From: Apium graveolens
Lineage: Eukaryota; Streptophyta; Magnoliopsida; Apiales; Apiaceae
Direction of reading: 5' to 3'
DNA: 64,000 nt
NCBI RefSeq assembly: GCF_009905375.1
Contig: NW_027417665.1
Location: forward strand, 87,116 to 151,115
Below, in pieces: positions 45,665-58,698 of this stretch; positions within the stretch are counted from its first letter, which is position 1; every line of letters begins with the position of its first letter. The notes under the pieces are model-generated. The model did not search any database. It had not been told where the DNA came from and saw only the letters and a list, made by a program, of their open reading frames with translations. The position numbers and the translations under genes were made by a program.

Positions 45665-48658
45665 TATAATGACTCGTGTATTTTTATTTTATTTCTAATA
45701 TTTGGAAGTGTAATAAAGGTTTAAGTAAATAAATAAAATGTGTGTATTGGTTTTGGCAGCAGTTATGGATTGTTATTTAATTATTTATGATTGTTGTTAT
45801 ATGAGATTGAATTGTGTGATTTATTAATGAGATATATGATTTTATTTTTTTGCTTATAAAAGTGATTTTGTTGAAGTTTTAATTCCATAAATATTTAGAT
45901 TGTCTTTAAAATTGGTTTTCTAATTTTATAATTTCAATAACTACTTTTAGGACTTTATAAAATTGAGAAATCAATATTTTATTAATTATTTACCCTTAAA
46001 TAATTTTCTGAGTGTGTTTATCTGTAAAATCCATATTTAATTCAGGAATTCTTTAAAAATCATGAAACTTATATTTTATTAAGTTTGTATTATTCGGAGA
46101 ATTTTAAAATTATTTTGGGAATTTTCGGGAATCGTTTCACCCGCGTGTCCTCTCGTTATTTGTTAAAAAGCGGGTATAAAGCGCACCTCGAAATTGTTTT
46201 TAAAATTTTGATACTTATATTTTTATTAACTTCAGGATATCTAAAATATTTTTAGACTATTATCGTGATTTTTCGAAATTGTTTTAAGGATGTCTCGGTT
46301 CGCTAATTTAAAACTCGGGATAAAAATTCAGGTCCCCGGGTATTTCGGGACACGTGTCAACAACTTATAATAAGAAGTTAACACATATTCTTTTTACAGG
46401 ACACGTGTTGGCTGCAGTTTGTTTCTCTTTTATTCCCATTTTAGTCTCTCTCTCTCTCTCTCGGTCTAATCTCTTATCTCTCTCTGTATCTCTCCCCTCT
46501 CTATTCCCCATATCCCTCCTCTGTTTTTCCTCGCGTGTTCCGGCTGTTCTTCCCTTTTTTCCTCCGTTCCCTTTCCGGTTGCTTTGGTCTTGCCGCCGCC
46601 GCAATTTTCCGGTGAGCTTGGTGGTTCCGATCAGTCTTGTTGGATTATGTCTATATATATATACTGTTGTATATATATTTGTGTGCGTGTAATTTGTGTG
46701 TGTGTGTGTGTGATGTGTGCGTGCGTGTGTGCTGTGTTGTGTTGGTGGTGTGGCTGGGGTGGCGCGTGGCCGCGTGCTTGCTCCCCTGTCTTCTGTGATG
46801 TTATTGTGGGCTGGTTCTTTGGGCTTGTGCTGATTTCCCTGTTGGGCCTTGCTGTTGGGCCTTGCTGTTGGATTTTGGTTTTGGGCTCTTGGTTGAGCCT
46901 GTGCGTGTAGTTGGACTTGGTTGTTGCAATTTTAATTCCTATTCTTCTTCTGCAGGAATTATTGAGTAAAATTCGTGATATTATTAATTCGCGTGGGAAA
47001 ATACTTACTAATAAATCGGTGGAATTTATTTGGATACACGAATATTTTGGGCACCAATAAATTTTGCCGCCGTACCGCGATGACTCGTTACGAGCGGACG
47101 GTGGACGGTGATGACGATGTTCTGAGTCCTAAATTTTATAAATAAATAAAATAATTATGTAAAATATTTTTCGGACTTAAATAATTAATTTTGATTGGTG
47201 TTGGGATGTACGTTGTATAAATGGTGGAGTAATATTGGAGATTGTTTTGATTATTGACGTCTATCGTAATCGACAGATAGTTTTATAAACAAATAAGATG
47301 CTGCCAAAATTTCCTAAAAATATATTGTAAATGTACATAATTATATTCTACGTGTTACCCCTAATAATATTCCGACTATGTGACTATGTGATTACGGGTT
47401 TATGTGTATAATAATAATACGAGTCGGGTTATCGGATTGAGTTGTTAGAATTTGAGGATATCAAGCATGTCGGTGTAACTGATTAGGGTATTCTGTATTT
47501 GTAGATTCCGAGCGAGTTTTCCCAGGATTAAAGTCAACATGAAAGCTACTTAGGGTTTTGTAAAGCGTTGCAAGGCAAGTACCCCTGATCATTCTTTTAT
47601 GGTTCAGTGTATATGAATAGCTAAATGTTTTACTTTTGTAATGGAACAGAAATGTTTTAAGTTACGTATCCCCCGTATTTGAAATATTGTTTAAAATTAT
47701 GTTTTGGGGAAAAGTAACTTCTGAAAATACCTATCTCTAAACGTGATTTAAATGAAAAGAGGATTTGAATAGTGTGTTGTGACATAATTGATTTTGAAAA
47801 AGAGATAGGTAAAAGTGATTTTTGAAAACTAGATAAAACGATCAGATATGGGATACGTTGGGGCCAGAGTAGGCCTATTGAGGTGGCGTAAGAGGCTAAT
47901 TCGGTTGCGCGCACTGTATAACCGATTAGTCCAGCAGGTCAGAGACCTAGCTAGTCTCTGAGTTCCGGAACAGGTAAATGAGATGGCAATTGGAGCCATA
48001 AATAAGATGGCAGTTGGAGCCGTCTGGTGTTGATAGCCTGATCAGCTGTCTTCACATATCCATTACGTATCTGATTGGGTTTTGTGATTCCCGTAAGGGT
48101 ACGAATAGTTGATACAGTAATTTTATAAGTGTGACTAGTATACTGAAATTGGACTCTGGTGTTTTTATAGCACACTACTATGTTGTTTTGATGAAGCATG
48201 CTAGTTAGTGATATCCAGCTTTCTCTGATTTTCATTGCATAATGTTGATATCATGATTACAGTACTATTCTTATCATTGTTACATTACTGTTTTATTCTG
48301 TTATTCATATTTTGGTACTGCTGAGCGATTATGCTCACCCCTGTAAACTGTTATGTATATCTCGCAGATGCTTAGAAGATCAGTCAGATCGACCTATGTT
48401 CCCGCCCCTACTGGACCCGGCTCCTCTGAGGTAGTTTGTATCAGGCCATGAGGTCTGAGGAGTTGCTGAATAAAGTTAGAGTGTGTTAGATGTTGAATAA
48501 AGAGTTTGTGGTATTGAGAACCTGAATTATACTTGAACCTGGATCGGATCTTGGTTCGGGGTCAAGTCAGTATATTTTAATAATAATTCTGTTGTTTATA
48601 TTTTTGGTAATTGTGTTTAGTGACGTCAACTCCTGACCCCGGGGTTGAGGCCGTCACA
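45665..48658 (+). repeat. 3' LTR of G2
   Basis: Starts TATAATGACTCG, ends GCCGTCACA, followed by TGTAC. Differences from the 5' LTR are few and mostly transitions or microsatellite length changes (for example the TC and TG runs). Confidence 0.93.
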
Positions 48659-51416
48659 TGTACTACCTGCTCGGGCATCTGGAAACTTACGACACGGTTG
48701 GGACCTCCAGGTACGCTCTTACGAGCAGTGCGCCTAAGTCCGACCATCTTCTCGCTTAACTACCATGGTTAGAATAAAGCAAAATATATGAGCATAAAAA
48801 GCTCAGCAAGTAACTATATGACAGTTCTATGATGCAATAATAACAATTATCCAAAATCACTTTTAAAGCATCCTACTTTAAATCTCTAGGTGGTAAATTT
48901 CTATCTTTGGGCTATGAAAGGGTTATGAAGAAAGGTTTGGGCTTTCAGGAATCAAGGCACAAGATAGGGTGAAAGCCCACATTCATCACAAATCAATAGT
49001 AGGATCTCAATGGAACTTTCAAGTGGAAAGCAAGAATCTATTCAACTCTGGGAATAAATTATATGATTGATAACAATATCAGAATAAGAATCAGGGTTCT
49101 CAAAGTTGTATGCTAAAAAATAACACAATCAACTCTTCTCAAATCATTTTAAATCATTTCATTTTCAAAGAAGCAATTTCTAAGGCAATGTATTCAATAT
49201 CTTTTTATAAAGTGATAGGGAACCCTTGATTGGACTACTTTAACTTTCATAAATAATAATACAGGTGTTCAGCTCGTACCGACCTCCATCTGGTCGTTAA
49301 GGTACCTATGGCATAATTTCAGCCTTAAACTAGACTAGCCCCGCTAGTCTCTTATATAAATGAACTAGTCCCACTAGTCTCTTACGTCTCAATCCAATCC
49401 ATGAGGATTTTTTTGGAAAACCTTGTGTTGGAAAAGAGAAGTTTTACTAAGTTCATTTTATCATTACCAAGAATATGAAATCATTCGGACTCATTCAAGT
49501 CGAAACTCATTCTTAAGTTCAATTTCAAGAATTAAAAGGAATTGAATAAATCGAAAGTAATCAAAGGTCAATGCAATGGTCAAGATCAAATGACAAGCAA
49601 AGTACATAAGTTGGGGAATCAGAACAGTTATAGAAATCGCTATAGAATAAGGTATACAAAAAGAAGGGTTTAGATAAATCGAAATAATACGCAAGGGAGT
49701 TTGTAAAGGTTCCTATAAGGTTCATGAGAATTCAAGGTATCCAATGGATTCAATAGATAATCAAGATATGAATCAACAGGGTTACTATAAGGGTATTGAA
49801 CAATAATCATATCAAGTCGTTAAAAGGACAATATCAGGGTATTTCAAAGGATCAATAACAGGTATGGCACAAAAATCAATATCAGGGTTCAAGAATCAAC
49901 AACATGTTATCACAAGTGTTATAAGGATCATTACTCTATCATTACATCAAAAATATTCTCTCTATAAACCATTTATATAATTAGGCAGAGTTACTTGCCT
50001 GAATTAGCTTTCTTGTTTTACAAGGGTTGAACTATTGCCACCTAAAACACTTTTCCCTTTCCTAGCATGAATGCCTTCACGCTCCGAATCTACAATCCAA
50101 AATCAAAACCCTAATTAGATTCCCACTCGACATTCCCGGAACGTTTAACAATTACCCCTTATCGCAATACCTTAAGAGTATATACCCGATCATATTCACA
50201 TAGCACATTATACGATATAGTCGTATACTTCAAATCAAATAGTCATTGAATCATATATTATGACGCAACCATAACACATAGCATGCAATACCTTATACCA
50301 AAACTCTATACTTGAGTTATAATAACCATTGTACAATCCTATATCAAAATGACTCAATCCTTCCTTTTTATTCACATAATTCGAACCACAACCAAACAAA
50401 TAAATCAAATAGTTCTTAGTAACCTTACATGCATTCACTTAGTGAAACCCTCGAATCAAATCAACCACTTTTATAACCATAATCCATTCGGCTTTATCAC
50501 ATAACACAATCCAAGAACTAAACAATGACATTCAAGTACCAAAATCACTTATAAACTTGAGTTCAAGCCAACACTCATCCTTTTAAATCATTTTTAATTT
50601 AAATATTTACATGCAAAGATAACTTGACATGGATTTGACCTTTCATCCAAAACTAACTCAAATCCAGCCCTACAACCCATTTAAACACATAATTAGAACC
50701 TAAACATGATTGATTATCCACCTTAGCACATAATTCAACTTAATTTCTTAAGAACAATCAAGAACATTCGAAATTTCCAAGAAATGAAACATGCATGCAT
50801 CACTTTGGGTCTTTAAACCACAAATCAATCTAATTATTCATTAATTCCTAAGAACAATCAACAACAAGTCAGTTACATCAACAAAAATCAACTTAATATT
50901 TTCAAAAATCAAGATTCCATTCGGGGTTTAAAGGAAACATCAAATGCAAGACTCAAAACAACTTCTTTTGAATAGGTAGAGCTCAGGCACACATCATAGA
51001 TCACTACCAGTTCACCGGAGTTCATCACCGGTGGTTGTGGCTTCACGGTGGTTCCCTCATTCGAGGGTGTCCAACCACAAAACCCCCAATTTTCCATCAA
51101 TTTCTCAAAATAACTAACATGCATAACTCAGATATCATTCATTTGCTAAGAGACATGCTTAAAAATGAAGTAAAGACAAGAACCGAGAGGTTCTCGGTGA
51201 ACCCAAACACATCGAACACACACAACACACACACACCCACATGCAAGTATGTTTTTTCATCTTTAAAGTACAAGAAACTCAAATCTTAGTATAAGATTGA
51301 GTTTTAATGGAGGTTGTGGAAGAAACAAAAGAGAGAGAGAAGAGAAAAGCCGAGAGAGATGAGAGAAAAGAGAGAGGGTCGGGGTGAGGAAAAAGAAAAA
51401 GGAGGGAGGAGGGAGG

Positions 51417-51426
51417 GTATATAATG
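51417..51426 (-). promoter_or_regulatory. Candidate TATA box of solo LTR S1
   Basis: Minus strand CATTATATAC is followed (leftward on the plus strand, 51310-51410) by a CT-rich leader, the same order of TATA box and CT-rich stretch as in the G2 LTR. Confidence 0.4.
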
Positions 51427-52387
51427 AATGGCCAGGGGTATTAAGGTCTTTTGCCCATTAGCCTCTAGAATTTTCTTTTTACTACTTTTTCTTTAATTCG
51501 AAAACAAATTTAAATATTATAAAGCTCTCTCATAAAAGATGAGAATGGAAGAAATATCAATTTTAAAATATAGAGTTCGAAATTAGCTTTCCAACCATAT
51601 TTTTCAAATAAGTTTTGAAAATACAGTTTATTTAATACGGATTTTACAAGATTATGCTGAAAATAGCATTTTAACTCCATAAAATCATTTTAAAATACAC
51701 CGATCACCAAATAATTTCATTTATCATTTTTAGAAAGTCTCTAGGACTATTTTGAAGATAAGGAAACAACTTTCATGTCTTGACCGTACTCAGATAGTTT
51801 TATAAAATATTTAAAGGTGCAATAAACCTTATTTTAAATCAAATAAATCACTTAAAATCATTCAAAAATAACTAGAGCACATAATCAAGCATATTTTCAA
51901 GAAATAACATTTATTCACATATCACGACTCATATTGTAACCCATTCGATCAAAAGAATTCCCCTTTTTAATTAATATTCACTTTTCGCGTAACGGGTCGC
52001 GTCTTGTCTGACGGCCCGACGCTGAGCGTTTTCAACTACGCTTCTTAATCATTCTCTTTATACCATATGACACGTCATACTGGAATATAATACTCACTTA
52101 AACATTCATATTTCACGCAATAACACATAGTTCACATTTAAATACCTTAATATTTTTTTAAGACGGGTTCCGTTCAACCTGACGGCCCGACAACACAGCT
52201 TATCCCCTAAACTGACTCATCAAACTGGAACGGGTCATTTTACGTTCCCAGTTACTAATATATAATAAAGATAATTAACCAAAAAAATCATTTAACCCTT
52301 TATTTAATCACATAATTTATAATTACACCACAGAATTATACTTCATTCACTTAATCACGTCCCGAAATTCCCAGTCGCTATAATTGT

Positions 52388-53600
52388 TCAATGGCTTTTA
52401 TGATTTTTGAAATCCCACCATAATTCATGAGATTTTGAAGCATTGTGTTTAAATCCTAAAGAATCTTCATCTTATATCCACTGTATTTAAAAAGGCCAAT
52501 GGGAGAATAACTGATGGCTGAAAGTCGAAGCATTTACTCAGTTACGTTGTTTGGGGTAGATGTGTATTTAAGGCTTATTTTAGTTTTTTTAGTTCCCAAA
52601 CGTGTGTTTAGCATATTAATAAAGAAATATTTTTTTGTCTTATTTTAGAATTTGTTCTCACAATCACTTGACTTGTATGATTAATCTGTACGTAAACAAT
52701 TTGTGAATGGATCTTTTAAAATTTGGAATATATTTTATTTTAACATTTTCCATACAAATAAAAAAAAATAGATATAAATATGGGGTCTTATATTTTATTT
52801 TATTTTCGTGGGATGATGTTATCTAATTATGAATAAGCGATTTAATTAAATAAGTTAATATTTTATATATATTATTTAATTCGAAGGGAAGTTTTGATAT
52901 AGGATGGGCTGTAACCGGATTTGAAGTGAGTTACTTTGGTATGTAGATTCAGTTTAATGTGGTTTCAGCATGTTGATGAGCTGCATTTTTTGTATAAAAA
53001 TGCTTTTTGTAGAAGTGATTGGTATTTTATGAAAATAAGTACATCATAAGGCTTTTATAGAAAGGACAGTTAGCTCTGATTTAAATTATCGTTATACATC
53101 AATCTCGAATTATCTAAACGAATGTGTATTAGATGCAATGAGCAAGAACACAAGGACTCCTGTCATAACCTATGTGAAATATGTTTTTTAGGGCTTACCA
53201 ATAGTAATATGTTTAACTCTCTCCATGTAATGCATTTTTGTTCTTTTCGCAAGAGGGGACATGGTGTGTGTTGATATTGTTTGTCATTATTAATTGGCAT
53301 ACAAATATATCATGTAGTAAGGGTGTTATTTTTAATGAGTGGATAAAGTTTAATGTTTACATACATGTTTATATTTATTGAAAAAGGCAGAAGATTGAGG
53401 TTGAATTTGCAATAGGGTAAGAAAATAACCCCTTATTTCATTTATGTTGACAAGGCCTTTTCACATAAGACTTGTTAGCACTATTTTGTCAATATATAAT
53501 ACTTGGATGTAAGTTCGATTAGAATCTAAGTAAAAATGATGAATGATAATGCATCATTTTGTTTCGAGGTTAATGACGGTGTAACAATTTATGCCTAGGT
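52388..53600. other. Spacer, no gene seen
   Basis: AT-rich DNA to the right of solo LTR S1; its first part should continue the 31558-31790 repeat region interrupted by S1. No credible ORF or RNA gene. Confidence 0.55.
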
Positions 53601-53609
53601 ATATCAGGT

Positions 53610-54189
53610 GTTAGTGTTGAGCTTGCGTCGTGGCTTTTCTTAATTTGTTGTTCTTGCTCAGTGTATTCAGCGTTGCATCCCTTTTACCTGCATAGATTAG
53701 TCAATGTCATGAAGATGTTTGGTATGTTTTTATTATAATAAAAGGCCCACCATATCAGTAGGAATGGGGTATTAATAATTACCTGGTTTTCTTCTTCTTT
53801 TTTCGTAAGTTTTGACGATTCAATGATTGTTTTGATAATATATTTTCCATTATATTCCGAGGTTGGCTCCAGGTAATTTTCTACTACCATTGAACATTTA
53901 TTGCCTCTAATGTAATTTATCATTTCCTCAGCTAGTGTCCCCTTCACGATGTTAGGGAGCTGCATTTTTTGATTGCAAAACGTCTGTAAAATGGTCTATA
54001 TTGATGAATTTATACATACTTGTGCATATAGTGCAAAAGTAAGAAGTATGATTTATTTGCATGGTAAGATTCAACCTGATCTGTAGTTGTGCTGTCAAGT
54101 TGAAGAGGCGACATTCCCATGAGTTGTGCCAGTTCCCGGGGTTGGATTATAAATTCACATATGTAACCGGTTGCATCAGTAAGTGTTGC
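53610..54189 (-). pseudogene. Three-exon fragment, possibly RPA/OB-fold-like
   Basis: Reading leftward: exon 54189-54076 after acceptor GAATGCAG, encoding ATLTDATGYICEFIIQP and a MGMSPLQLDS segment, with GTTGAA as donor; exon 53983-53784 after TTTTACAG, encoding LPNIVKGTLAEEMINYI and EYNGKYIIKTI, ending before GTAATT; then a short last exon from 53687 after CTATGCAG with early stops. The ATLTDATGYI strand and the later pattern recall the C-terminal DNA-binding fold of replication protein A large subunits or similar Helitron-encoded proteins, but the match is weak. Upstream exons are absent, so it is a fragment. Confidence 0.35.
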
Positions 54190-54267
54190 CTGCATTCACC
54201 TATTCGATATATTGTTATGGCCAAGGACTTGAGCCTGATGGGATACGGGGAAAATATAGTTTTGTTT

Positions 54268-54960
54268 TGTTAGAAATTAAACTCTCATTTACTAATGAGT
54301 TTGAATATGTTATATCTATATGTGTGAAAGAATAAAACGAAAACTACAGCTTGGAGATAAGGTTTTAAATATATAGCTTAAGGAGTTGGTCCTGTATGTT
54401 CCAGGAGAAAAGGTGGTCGACAAATATGAAAGAAATAAATAGCTAGAGAGAGCTCCTAAATATAAGGTAGGCCAAAGAAAACCAAAGTGCAGCTACACAA
54501 GTTTTTCCTAGAGATAAGGTAGGCTGTCATATGAATGGAAGAATTACTGCAAGAGCCATCTACACGATTTACAAAATTCAAATATGAAGCTGGATTATCT
54601 TTTATACACCCAGGAATCATGGTAGGCTATCCTTTAAAGTCTACGTATATAAAGCTGGCAAGAAAATAATGAAGTTAATACAATGATGTAATCCATGAGC
54701 TCAATATGTCTAATATGTAACCTATAAATAGGCTCCTGTGTTTGTAATGTAATTGATTTATTAAAAGTGGAAGAAACAAATAGCTCAAGCTCTGTATTGT
54801 GAGTGAAACAAAAAAGGCCGTAGCCTGCATTTGTATTATAAAGAAGCTGTAGCTTTATATATCGAGTGAAATAAGTAATAAAAGTTTGATTATTTATTTT
54901 ATTAAATATTTAGTGTATAATTTATATATTTTATGTGTAAAGCTTATCACATTTCCAACA
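54268..54960 (+). repeat. 5' LTR of C2
   Basis: Starts TGTTAGAAAT and ends ATTTCCAACA, good inverted ends, 693 bases. A TATA box TATAAATA at 54723-54730 is followed by a short leader. Confidence 0.82.
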
Positions 54961-54962
54961 AG

Positions 54963-54974
54963 TGGCATCAGAGC
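54963..54974 (+). other. Primer binding site of C2
   Basis: TGGCATCAGAGC, one base off the methionine-type consensus, two bases after the LTR. Confidence 0.8.
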
Positions 54975-54994
54975 TAAGGTTCCGTTCGTGAAAA

Positions 54995-55994
54995 ATGGCG
55001 ATGATGGTGCAACCAAATATTCCAAAATTGACGAGTACAAATTATGGGAACTGGAGTATTCAAATGAAGGTATTACTCGGTTCCTACGATAATTGGGATA
55101 TTGTCGAAAGCGGGTATGACGAGCCCACAGATGCGGCAGCTGAAGCAGCCCTGTCAAATGCTGAGAAGATGTTTTTGAAAGAGATCCGGAAAAAAGATAA
55201 AAAGGGGTTATATACAATTATTCAAGGAGTTGACGAATCAACCGTTTGAAAAAATTTCAAATGCAAAAACGATGAAAGACGAGTGAGAGATTCTGCAGAA
55301 ATCATTCCAGGGTGTCGAGAAAGTCAAAAAGGTTCGGCTCCAAGTACTACGTGGGGAGTTTGAAAATTTGAAGATGAAGAGTTTTGAAAATATTGGTGAA
55401 TTTTTTACGCGTTTGAAAACGGTGACAAATGAGATGAAAAAAAATGGGGAAAGTCTCGATGATGTTCGGGTCATGGAAAAGTTGCTCCGTTCGTTGACAA
55501 GAAAATTTGATTATGTTGTTACTTCTATGGAGTAGTCAAAAGATCTGTCTACAATTTCCATTGAAGAGCTCGTAGGTTCTCTTCAAGCCCACGAGCAGCG
55601 TATGAACCAGTATGATAATGCAAGCCATTTGGAGAAGGCGTTGCAAAGTAAAGTATCCATCGGTGACAGTTCTGGAAATAGCAGTTTTGTACGTGGCATA
55701 GGAGGCTATAGAGGTGGCTATCGTGGTGGACGAGGACGTGGAAAGCAGCCTTTCAACAGTGGCCAGAATTCTGAAGGTTATCAACCATCTAGTCGTAGTC
55801 AAAATTTCAGAGGTCATGGAAGAGGCGGATTTCAACAACGAGGTGACAAGTCTCAATTTCAATGTTATAATTATAAAAAATTTGGTCACTTCAGTTATGA
55901 GTGTAGAGCACCAAAAGTGGAAGAAATGAGTCACTTTGCTGCAGCAAAAGAAGATAAAGACGTTGGTACTGCTATGTTCCTCAGGGGCCAGTAA
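54995..55994 (+). pseudogene. C2 gag
   Basis: ATG at 54995 opens with PNIPKLTSTNYGNWS, the usual copia gag start. The frame breaks near 55245 and further stops occur near 55290 and 55535. The part 55602-55994 has a Gly/Arg-rich stretch (RGGYRGGRGRGK) and a zinc knuckle CYNYKKFGHFSYEC that lacks the second Cys. A frameshift at the end separates it from the protease site SGASNHMT. Confidence 0.82.
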
Positions 55995-58698
55995 TCACAT
56001 GACTGGTCACAAGGAATTATTCACGGAGATAGACGACACATCAACGGAGAGGTTACTTTTGGTGACTCGTCAAAGTTTCCGGTGAAAGAAAAATGTACCG
56101 TCACGATCATGTCAAAGAAAGGTGAAAATAAATATATAAATGATGTTTATTATATTCCTGCATTAAAAAATAATATTATCAGTCTTGGCCAACTTGTGGA
56201 GAAAGGATATAATATACAGATGCATGACAATTTCCTTATTATCATAAATCAAGCTCGGGAATTGATTGCAAATGTGGAGATGTCAAAAAATTGTCTGTTT
56301 ACGCTTGATATGCAGAAGAATGTGCAGAAGTGCTTAAAGTCGGTCATTAAAAATGACTCGTGGTTGTGGCATTTGAGATATGGTCATCTTGGATTTTCTG
56401 GCCTGAAATTATTGTCAAAGACAAAGATGGTAGACGGCTTGCCAGAAATCAACGAACCAAAAAATTTGTGTGAAGCATGTGTAAAGGGGAAGCAACATCG
56501 ACAATATTTTTCCATTGGAAAATCATGGAGAGCCAGTAGGCCATTGGAGATTGTTCACACATATATTGCTGGTCCATTTGATATTCCATCACTTGGAGGT
56601 AATAGGTATTACCTAACTTTTATTGATGATTTTAGCCGAAAAATTTGGGTGTATATCATCAAAGAAAAGTCGGAGGCTCTTGATAAATTCAAGGAGTTCA
56701 AAGCATTGGCAGAAAAATAAAGTGGCCAGTATTTGAAGACACTCAGATCAGATAGAGGAGGCGAGTATACTTCAAACTTGTTCAGAAGTTTTTGTAGAGC
56801 ACATGGAATCAATCATCAGTTGACAACGGCCTATACTCCTCAACAAAATGGCGTTGCAGAAAGGAAGAACTGCACAATTCTTGATATGGCAAGGAGTATG
56901 GTGAAAGCAAAGCACTCGCCGAGAACCTTTTGGGCCGAAGCCGTTTTATGTGCAGTTTATTTGTTGAATCGTTGTCCAACAAAAAGTGTTAGAAACAAAA
57001 CTCCAAATGAAGCATGGAGTGGTAGCAAACCATTAGTGGGACATCTCAGAATTTTTGGGTGTATTGCATATGCCCATGTTCCTGATCAGAAAAGAAAGAA
57101 GTTGGATGATAAAGGTGAGAAGTGCATATTTACCGGATATGATAAAAGAAGCAAGGCGTACAGACTCTATAATCCTCTAATGAAGAAATTAATCATTTCT
57201 CGAGATGTTGAGTTTGATGAATCAGATTACTGGAGATGGAGCGAGGAAGAAAGAAAAGTTGTCGGCTTATTCTTTAATGGTGATGATGACGGTGACAACC
57301 TCAATAATGAAGATGACGGAGATGATGATCAAACTCCTCCACCAAGTCCAAATCAACAAACACCTGGATCGACACCATCCACGGGAGGAAGCAGCAGTTC
57401 AGGGGGAGCACCACGAAAGATGTGGAGTTTGGATAATATCTACGAAGCTACAAGTCCGGTACAAACATCCTTTGATTATTCCTTATTTTGCTTAATGGCT
57501 AAATGTGATCCAGTTACATTTGAAGAAGCTTCTGAAGAAAGCAAATGGAACAAAGCCATGGATGAAGAAATTGGCGCAATCAAGAAAAATGATATATGGG
57601 AGCTCACAGATCTTCCAGAAGGACATAAAGCAATTGGCGTGAAGTGGGTCTACAAGACCAAGACGAATCAGGATGGAGAAGTGGAGAAATATAAAGCGAG
57701 GATAGTGGCTAAAGGCTACAAGCAACGATATGGCATTGACTATGATGAGGTGTTTGCTCCAGTTGCACGAGTTGACACCATCAGACTTCTTATAGCAATT
57801 GCCACTCAAAATCAATGGAAGATTTTTCAGATGGACGTGAAGTCGGCATTTCTAAATGGTTATCTCGAAGAAGAAGTCTACATCGAACAACCTCCAGGAT
57901 ATATTCAGAAAGGCCAGGAAGATAAAGTCTATAGGCTAAAGAAAGCTTTGTACGGCCTAAAACAGGCACCGAGAGCGTGGAACACAAGGGTTGATGAGTA
58001 TTTTCAGAAAAATGGTTTTGTGAAGAGTCCATACGAGCATGCTCTCTACACAAAAACAAATTAAGGGGGATATATTATGATCGTTTGCTTATACAAGGAC
58101 GACATGATCTTTACCGGAAACAATCCTGATATGTTTGATGATTTTAAGAAAGTTATGACTAACGAATTTGAGATGACAGATATTGGTCAAATGTCATACT
58201 TTCTTGGAGTCGAGGTGAAGCAAAACAAAGACGGGATTTTTATGTCTCATAAAAAATATGCGGAGCAGATTTTAAAGAAGTTCAGAATGGAGGATTGCAA
58301 GCCAGTAAGCATGCCAGCAGAACCGAGCATAAAGCTCAGAGTTGATTCAACAAGGGAGTCGGTAAATCCAACATTGTTCAAAAGTTTAGTTGGAAGTTTG
58401 AGGTACCTAACTTTTACTCATCCCGATATTATGTATGCAGTTGGATTGGTTAGTAGGTACATGGAGAAACCGAAACAAGATCACTTCATGGAAGCTAAAA
58501 AAATTTTGAGGTACATAAAAGGTACACTTGATCATGGCTTATTTTACACACACTCTCAAGATTCAAAATTAGTAGGCTACTCAGACAGTGATTATGGTGG
58601 TTACTTGGATGACGGAAAAAGCACTTTGGGATATGCTTTTCATATCGGTCCAGCGATATTCTCGTGGTCATCAAAGAAGCAATCAACAGTGGCACTAT
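55995..58698 (+). pseudogene. C2 pol: protease end, integrase, RT, RNase H (truncated)
   Basis: Frame 56082-56720 has the integrase zinc finger (HLRYGHLG, CEACVKGKQ) and core start, where the usual HTD is HTY (about 56552), removing a catalytic aspartate. A stop at 56718 is in frame with 56733-58064, which carries LRSDRGGEY, NGVAERKN, KARIVAKGYKQR, MDVKSAFLNG and YGLKQAPRAW. Another in-frame stop at 58062 precedes the RT site YKDDM (YVDDM is usual). RNase H (YSDSDYGGY) is cut after KKQSTVAL at 58698 by S2. Two stops, the Asp loss and truncation disable it. Confidence 0.9.

Larger units (their letters stand above)
32098..48658 (+). mobile_element. Complete chromovirus-type Ty3/gypsy retrotransposon (G2)
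   Basis: LTRs of 2982 and 2994 bases (32098-35079, 45665-48658) are flanked by the duplication TGTAC (32093-32097, 48659-48663), which lies inside solo LTR S1. It has a methionine-type primer site, a leader ORF, gag, pol with chromodomain-like tail, and a polypurine tract. A minus-strand copia insertion (35839-40560) interrupts the leader ORF. Pol has few lesions and the LTRs are nearly alike, so this is the younger of the two chromoviruses. Both LTRs begin TATAA rather than TG. Confidence 0.93.
31832..52382 (-). repeat. Solo LTR S1 of a gypsy element, split by G2
   Basis: The LTR is in two pieces, 31832-32097 and 48664-52382, about 3985 bases once the G2 insertion is set aside. On the minus strand it starts TATAGCGACTGGG (52382) and ends GAGGGCGTCACA (31832). 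It is flanked by the 5-bp duplication ATTGT at 31827-31831 and 52383-52387. No primer site, polypurine tract or coding sequence is attached, so recombination between two LTRs probably removed the interior. The ends resemble those of G2, suggesting a related family. Small ORFs inside are not convincing. Confidence 0.85.
54268..58698 (+). mobile_element. Ty1/copia retrotransposon C2, cut on the right by S2
   Basis: 5' LTR, primer site, gag and pol are present in order on the plus strand. The element stops at 58698 in the RNase H domain where a gypsy LTR has inserted, and the 3' LTR must lie beyond the window. The left target duplication would be TGTTT (54263-54267). Lineage was not assigned. 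Several stops, frameshifts and a lost integrase aspartate show it is inactive. Confidence 0.88.
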
